Source: Fimenecus sp045593645 (GTDB taxonomy: Bacteria; Bacillota; Clostridia; Oscillospirales; Acutalibacteraceae). From it: 10,846 bases of DNA. The position numbers were made by a program, and so were the translations under genes. The DNA is taken from assembly GCA_045593645.1 (NCBI GenBank), contig JAZNWZ010000114.1, positions 1 through 10,846 on the forward strand, given 5' to 3'. Numbering within the stretch: the stretch's first letter is position 1; each line of letters starts with the position of its first letter. The notes beneath the pieces were generated by a model that worked only from the letters and a program-made list of their open reading frames with translations, searched no databases and was not told the origin of the DNA. Below are positions 6,790 to 10,846 of the stretch, piece by piece.

Positions 6790-6858
6790 CTGAAAATTTT
6801 CTTTCATTTAAATGTTTATTGTTATTGCAATAATCTGCCTCGTTAAGCTTTTACTATA

Positions 6859-9192
6859 TTATTTTTCTACAATTTCAACTTCACCGATTTCACCATTTAC
6901 ATATTTACCATTTTGATAGTAAACCTTTGAATTGATATTTACAACGGCACCTGCAGGCACATACAAAACTGTTTTTGCACCTTGTGGAAGAGCAAGGTTA
7001 ATAATATAATTACCATTAGACTTTGTATAATCCAAAGTGATTAACCCTTTTACACTTGGAACAGTACAGTTTAAACTGTCAAACATAGCATATTGAGGGT
7101 CGATTTTAATTTTTTCATAGCCTGCTTCAAGAGGAGTGATGCCTGCAAAATGCTTGCTCATTATAACAAGAGGACCACCACTCCAAGCGTGGTTTTTAGT
7201 GCCTCTCCAAGCATCCCAGAATTCCCAAAGAGTAGAATAATCTGCACGTACCATATCCTCATATCTATCTTTAATTCTGTTTCTTGCAGCCTCATATTCT
7301 CCCATTTTGCAAAGAGCCTCAAGAACATAATATTCCATATATGGACTTGAGTTTTTAGTGGTTGTGAGCACATTTAAAATAGTGCCGTATTGCTCTTTTT
7401 CTGCAAGACCTGACAAAATTGCAAGAGCATTGGCTCTGTCGTCAGGCTCTTTTACATCTTCACTTTTGAAACCTTCTTCTGTCCAAAGAGCTTTATAGCC
7501 CGTTGAGATAGCGCTTTTTCTATCGGTAATAAATGAAATGTCTTCATTTTTTCCTAAAATCTCTGCCATTTTTTCTGTTGCAGAAAGAGCATAGTAAACC
7601 CAAGCATTTTCGATGGCAGTCATATCAGCCTTATTACCCCAGTCAGGCCAATCCCATGAGCCTTCACGATGAACAACAAGGTTATTTTCACCAATTTCCC
7701 AAAGCTTTAAGTAATTTAGAGCAGGGGTATAAACCTTTTCAAGAAAAGCCTTGTCGCCGGTGTATTCATAATAGGTGAGGAAGCCTACAATTCCTGCAAG
7801 CTGTTGAACAGGAAGCTCAAAATAATCCCCACTTATAGGTACAACAGTTTGAAGAACTTTTGTGTCGTCAATATGAGAAAGCATAGCCTCTACGCCCTTT
7901 TGATAAAGCAGGTAGGAGTTGCTATCCATTGAGTACATTGTCATAATCATTTCACTTGTAACATCGCCCCACCATTGAGCTCTTTCTCTGTCAGGACAAT
8001 CCATAAAGTTATCACGCATAGTAACATAGAGTGTACGAAGTGATTTTTGCCAAAGAGAATTTAAAAACTCATCACCACAATTAAAATTGCCACAGAATGA
8101 AGTGTCATATCCTGTTTCACGATATTTAAGAGAAACAACAGTAACACCTTTTGGTATTTTATAGGTAATATGCTCACCGTTAATCCAGCCTAAAGACTCA
8201 AACTCTTGTTCGCCCTCTTTAGTTACATATGTAGTCGAAACTGCACCGATTGAAGTGTTTTCTGTTGTTATGCGAATTTTTTTACCTTCAGGTGCAATGA
8301 TTTTAAGATATGGGGTGAGTTGGGCATTGTATGGAATATCTACTGTGATTTCTTCACCAAAAAGATTATTTACAGTATAGTTTTCATAATCCTTTGAATT
8401 CTCATAATCCTTAAGACCATAATCCTTTAAAAGAGGTATTCCTCTTGGGTAAAGCTTGCCATAAGCACCCTCACCACCGATGCCATATTCAGTTGCATTT
8501 CCCCATGAAGAAGTATCAAAAGTTAAGCTTATCCAGTTGCCGATATCTTTTCTTGCATCAAAATAGATGCTGTGCTCAGGAAGTCTGTAGTTAGGTTGAT
8601 AAAGATTATTGTCAATATAAGCACTATGCTTTTTTGCTTTCCAGCTTTGGTCAGAAATTATGGTGATTTCTTCGTTTATGGCTTCAAAAATGAAACCACC
8701 TTGACCACTACTGCTATAGGAGTAGTTTTTGCTATCGCCCCAAAACCATACCAAAGCACAAATTGAGTTTTCACCCTCTTTAAGATAAGGTGCAATGTCT
8801 ACACTGTCATAATAACCACTGTTTTTGTTTGGACCACGCTTTACACTGCCTTCAAAAACAACATTTTCACCATTTATGTAAAGCCAATATTTTGAGTCAG
8901 CTGAAATATCTGCAATAAGCTCTGAAGGAATGCTATCAAGAGTTACCTTTTTATTTAAGCACATCCAAGTGTTTTTCTCTGTGAGATTTTCTGTGTCCCA
9001 AATCCATTTAGCAACCCAATCGGTTTTAGCTTCAGTAGAAATTACTTGATATTCAGGGATACTGCTTGGAATTTCATAAGTATTTGTAAATGGTGTCGTA
9101 GTTGTACCCAACACAAAAAGTGAAGAAAATTGTGAAGATACAATAACTCCTACTATTAAAATAAGAGAGAGAACTATTTGTATTTTTTTCAT
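6859..9192 (-). CDS. Secreted GH78-like glycoside hydrolase (alpha-L-rhamnosidase family)
   Basis: The 777-residue protein has a signal peptide (MKK, hydrophobic 6-29) without a lipobox cysteine, and no LPXTG or S-layer anchor, so export and release are likely. The N-terminal part (about 58-170) looks like the beta-sandwich of GH78 enzymes, with WVAKWIW and YWLYINGE. A second beta region precedes the (alpha/alpha)6 barrel (about 372-690). The catalytic-acid motif is DCPDRERAQWWGD (398-410), equivalent to the family's DxxxRxER. GSWDWPDWG (511-519) lines the active site. E657 in TLWEFWDAW is placed like the catalytic base, followed by NHAWSGGP (667-674). A C-terminal beta domain ends the protein. 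GH78 removes terminal alpha-L-rhamnose from plant or microbial glycans, but the group also holds enzymes with other specificities. The start ATG9192 has AGGAGG (9198-9203). No sugar-specific regulator or transporter is adjacent. Confidence 0.87.
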   Translation of the reverse strand: MKKIQIVLSLILIVGVIVSSQFSSLFVLGTTTTPFTNTYEIPSSIPEYQVISTEAKTDWVAKWIWDTENLTEKNTWMCLNKKVTLDSIPSELIADISADSKYWLYINGENVVFEGSVKRGPNKNSGYYDSVDIAPYLKEGENSICALVWFWGDSKNYSYSSSGQGGFIFEAINEEITIISDQSWKAKKHSAYIDNNLYQPNYRLPEHSIYFDARKDIGNWISLTFDTSSWGNATEYGIGGEGAYGKLYPRGIPLLKDYGLKDYENSKDYENYTVNNLFGEEITVDIPYNAQLTPYLKIIAPEGKKIRITTENTSIGAVSTTYVTKEGEQEFESLGWINGEHITYKIPKGVTVVSLKYRETGYDTSFCGNFNCGDEFLNSLWQKSLRTLYVTMRDNFMDCPDRERAQWWGDVTSEMIMTMYSMDSNSYLLYQKGVEAMLSHIDDTKVLQTVVPISGDYFELPVQQLAGIVGFLTYYEYTGDKAFLEKVYTPALNYLKLWEIGENNLVVHREGSWDWPDWGNKADMTAIENAWVYYALSATEKMAEILGKNEDISFITDRKSAISTGYKALWTEEGFKSEDVKEPDDRANALAILSGLAEKEQYGTILNVLTTTKNSSPYMEYYVLEALCKMGEYEAARNRIKDRYEDMVRADYSTLWEFWDAWRGTKNHAWSGGPLVIMSKHFAGITPLEAGYEKIKIDPQYAMFDSLNCTVPSVKGLITLDYTKSNGNYIINLALPQGAKTVLYVPAGAVVNINSKVYYQNGKYVNGEIGEVEIVEK
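8385..8427 (-). repeat. Three in-frame copies of a 10-base unit encoding KDY repeats in the glycosidase
   Basis: CATAATCCTT occurs at 8385-8394, 8403-8412 and 8418-8427, giving KDYGL, KDYENS and KDYENY (residues 256-272) on the minus strand. The unit spacings of 18 and 15 bases keep frame. It lies in a linker between beta domains and looks like a small internal expansion. Confidence 0.7.
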
Positions 9193-9257
9193 AGAAACCT
9201 CCTGAGATTATGTGCAATGAAAATTTCGAAGATATCTTTTGTAATATGTATAAACTC

Positions 9258-9286
9258 ATTTTATCATAGTTGGCTTATAAATTCAA
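9258..9286 (-). promoter_or_regulatory. Promoter of the glycosidase gene
   Basis: On the minus strand TTGAAT (9286-9281) and TAAAAT (9263-9258) are 17 bases apart, with TATGA just upstream of the -10. The leader would be about 59 bases. I saw no clear CRE or other operator in the 9193-9356 gap. Confidence 0.6.
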
Positions 9287-9303
9287 ACCTGAATTAAAAA
9301 AGT

Positions 9304-9343
9304 AAAAAAATAGCAGTTCAAACAAAAGTTAAAACTGCTATTT
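9304..9343 (-). terminator. Rho-independent terminator of the flavoprotein/iron-sulfur operon
   Basis: Arms at 9308-9318 and 9333-9343 form an 11-bp stem. Inside it a 3-bp AAC/GTT helix is capped by AAAA. On the minus strand the hairpin is followed by a run of seven T (9310-9304). It starts 14 bases beyond the stop of the iron-sulfur reductase. Confidence 0.85.
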
Positions 9344-9356
9344 ATTATAAAAACTA

Positions 9357-10523
9357 CTAATTAATCCTTACAACAAGGTCGCTTTCGGGGTAGCAACAGC
9401 AAGGATGTATAAAATTGAACTGCAAATCTGCTATGCGACGCTTGTCTTCGCCCTCAGGAATATAAACCTTACCGCTAACAAGTTTACTTCTGCAAAAACC
9501 ACATTCGCCTGTATGACACCTTGCAGGGACTTCTATGCCTGCTCGTTCAAAAGCACAAAGTACGGTTTCATTACTGCTTGCTTTAATTACTGATTCATTT
9601 CCACGGTTAATAACTGTGATGTTGTATTCGTTTGGCTCTTCATCAACTTTTTTACCGGAAGAGAAAACCTCAAATCGAATATATTTTCTTTTTATCTGGA
9701 GTTTTGGAAGTTCTGTTTCAAGGAATTTATACAAACCACCAGGTCCGCAAACAAAAATGCTGTAATTTCCTTCTGGAGCATGTTTCTTTATAATATCTGC
9801 ACCTACAAAGCCTTTTTCATAGCCTTCTTCATCGCTATGACTAAGAACATAAACTACATTGATTTTGTCGTTTTTCTTGGAAAGTGAGTCAAGCTCTGAT
9901 TTGAAAAGGATTTCGTTTGATGTTCTGCAACCGTAAAGCAAAGTAAGGGTGCAATCTTCGTCCCCTTGGTCTATTGCTCTGGCAAGTGAAAGGAATGGTG
10001 TAATGCCACTACCACCTGCAATAGCAACGATATTTTGGGCATCTCTTAAAGGACAATATGTCATATTACCCTCGGGTGCATAAGCGATAACCTCATCGCC
10101 CACATTCCAGTTGTCGAGAATATAATCAGAAACGAAGCCATCAGCAATACGCTTAACAGTAATCTGATATTCACCATTTAATGCACTTGCAGGGGAGGAG
10201 GCTATTGAATATGAACGAGTAACAACTGAGTTGCCGATTTCAAGCTTAAAGGTAAGGTATTGACCTGCTTTGAAATATGCAAATGGTGTTTCACTTTTGA
10301 AATAATAGCTTTTTGCAATATTTCCATGCTCTTCAATTCTGCTGATTATAAGCTTTTGCTCTTTAGGATGAATGCTTTTAGCAACCTTGTTCACGCCAAA
10401 GTCATCAGTACAAGTTGGCAAAGTTGCAGCAGCACTGTTTATAAATTGTTTTCTCTCTGTTAAAAACTTTATAGTATTCACACTATCTTTGAATGTGCCG
10501 TTTACAGAAAATTTCTTACTCAT
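9357..10523 (-). CDS. FAD/NAD(P)-binding reductase with C-terminal 2Fe-2S ferredoxin domain
   Basis: This 388-residue cytoplasmic electron-transfer protein has the phthalate-dioxygenase-reductase/Hcr-like order. Residues 1-56 form an N-terminal extension containing VNKVAKSIHP, a motif I recall from clostridial relatives. A ferredoxin-reductase FAD domain has RSYSIASSP (103-111). The NAD(P) domain has GGSGITPF (170-177) and VCGPGG (258-263). The C-terminal plant-type ferredoxin has C336, C341 and C344 in the CxxxxCxxC loop, with the fourth ligand among C375, C376 and C377. It should take electrons from NAD(P)H to FAD to the 2Fe-2S cluster and pass them to a partner. The ATG directly abuts the TAA of the upstream flavoprotein gene, and its AGGAGG (10532-10537) lies inside that gene, so translation is coupled. 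The partner is therefore probably that flavoprotein. The physiological substrate is unknown. Confidence 0.9.
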   Translation of the reverse strand: MSKKFSVNGTFKDSVNTIKFLTERKQFINSAAATLPTCTDDFGVNKVAKSIHPKEQKLIISRIEEHGNIAKSYYFKSETPFAYFKAGQYLTFKLEIGNSVVTRSYSIASSPASALNGEYQITVKRIADGFVSDYILDNWNVGDEVIAYAPEGNMTYCPLRDAQNIVAIAGGSGITPFLSLARAIDQGDEDCTLTLLYGCRTSNEILFKSELDSLSKKNDKINVVYVLSHSDEEGYEKGFVGADIIKKHAPEGNYSIFVCGPGGLYKFLETELPKLQIKRKYIRFEVFSSGKKVDEEPNEYNITVINRGNESVIKASSNETVLCAFERAGIEVPARCHTGECGFCRSKLVSGKVYIPEGEDKRRIADLQFNFIHPCCCYPESDLVVRIN

Positions 10524-10846
10524 TTACTTTGCCTCCTTTTCCATAGCGAGTATTGCAGCCTTTGCTGCCATATCACCTGTTGTATAGCTTGGTGAATAGC
10601 CCATATGTCTTGTAGTATAGCCACCTGCAAAGTAAAGTCCCGGTATTCCCTTATCTATTAAGTCAAAAACAATTCTTTTAACGATACCATCTTCTTTGGT
10701 TGCTTCATATCCGTAGATAGTTCCTGCAGGGGCATCTGTATAACGGGCATATGTCATTGGTGTTGCAATTTCAATTTCTTCTATATAATCCTTAATTTTA
10801 ATACCTGTTGCTTTTTCAAAATTATCTATCATCTTTTCTGCAAAGG
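10524..10846 (-). CDS. Phytoene-desaturase-like FAD-dependent oxidoreductase, C-terminal part (5' end outside window)
   Basis: The frame is open to the right edge (codons continue upstream of the ATG at 10832 as F-A-E-K), so only about the last 107 residues are present. The motif TPMTYARYTDAPAGTIYGYE and the C-terminal FAD motif GLYFAGGYTTRHMGYSPS, followed by an Ala-rich helix, are typical of the CrtI/phytoene dehydrogenase and retinol-saturase superfamily. These enzymes remove or add hydrogens at C=C bonds using FAD. In anaerobic Firmicutes such proteins usually are not carotenoid enzymes and their substrates are mostly unknown. The gene is fused by position to the 2Fe-2S reductase downstream (stop TAA immediately followed by ATG), suggesting that the two form one redox pair. 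The N-terminal Rossmann GxGxxG is not in the window. Confidence 0.8.
   Translation of the reverse strand, partial: FAEKMIDNFEKATGIKIKDYIEEIEIATPMTYARYTDAPAGTIYGYEATKEDGIVKRIVFDLIDKGIPGLYFAGGYTTRHMGYSPSYTTGDMAAKAAILAMEKEAK

Noticed and set aside
6822..6833. Perfect 12-base palindrome TTATTGCAATAA between convergent genes
   Set aside because: It has no T-run and no loop, so it is not a terminator; it is short, AT-rich and far from any promoter, so chance is likely.
10470..10506. Similarity of the reductase N-terminus (VNGTFKDSV) to the transporter N-terminus (VEGSFKDTV)
   Set aside because: It is a nine-residue match between unrelated folds with different flanks; most likely coincidence.

Overview
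The window reads as chromosomal DNA of an AT-rich, anaerobic, Gram-positive-type bacterium, most likely a gut or otherwise fermentative member of the Clostridia (Oscillospiraceae/Lachnospiraceae-like). The reasons are the strong AGGAGG-type ribosome binding sites, simple hairpin-plus-T-run terminators, an oxygen-sensitive class III ribonucleotide reductase, a GPH-type sugar transporter, a GH78-like secreted glycosidase and clostridial-style flavin/iron-sulfur oxidoreductases. This is inferred from gene content; there is no rRNA or other marker gene here. No tRNA, CRISPR array, insertion sequence or phage gene was seen, and no stretch over 300 bases lacks a gene.

Layout, left to right. (1) 2-1858, plus strand: the 3' part of nrdD, which continues in frame into a glutaredoxin/thioredoxin-like domain, followed 12 bases later by a thioredoxin reductase gene. 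This unit probably makes deoxynucleotides anaerobically, with electrons passing from the reductase to the CxxC domain to the NrdD active site. It ends at a hairpin terminator. (2) 1905-4149, plus strand: a near-consensus promoter, a GPH-family sugar:cation symporter that I start at a TTG codon, and a small membrane protein with an HEXXH motif, closed by a strong bidirectional terminator. (3) 4162-6789: a divergent pair. On the minus strand is an orotate-phosphoribosyltransferase-like protein whose PRPP loop has lost its acidic pair. On the plus strand is a Na/Pi cotransporter with a PhoU tail. Each has a recognisable promoter in the 186-base gap between them. (4) 6859-9286, minus strand: a single secreted GH78-like (alpha-L-rhamnosidase family) glycoside hydrolase with its own promoter. 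(5) 9304-10846, minus strand: the 3' end of a phytoene-desaturase-like FAD oxidoreductase, translationally coupled to a flavin/NAD(P)/2Fe-2S reductase. The operon's promoter lies beyond the right edge.

Most of the window is ordinary housekeeping and accessory metabolism. The points most worth a second look are the NrdD-redoxin fusion next to a thioredoxin reductase that lacks the usual NADPH-binding HRR motif, the phosphoribosyltransferase homologue with a degenerate PRPP loop plus a four-cysteine tail, the transporter/HEXXH-protein pair, and the coupled flavoprotein/iron-sulfur pair at the right edge. I did not find convincing evidence of a wholly new system.
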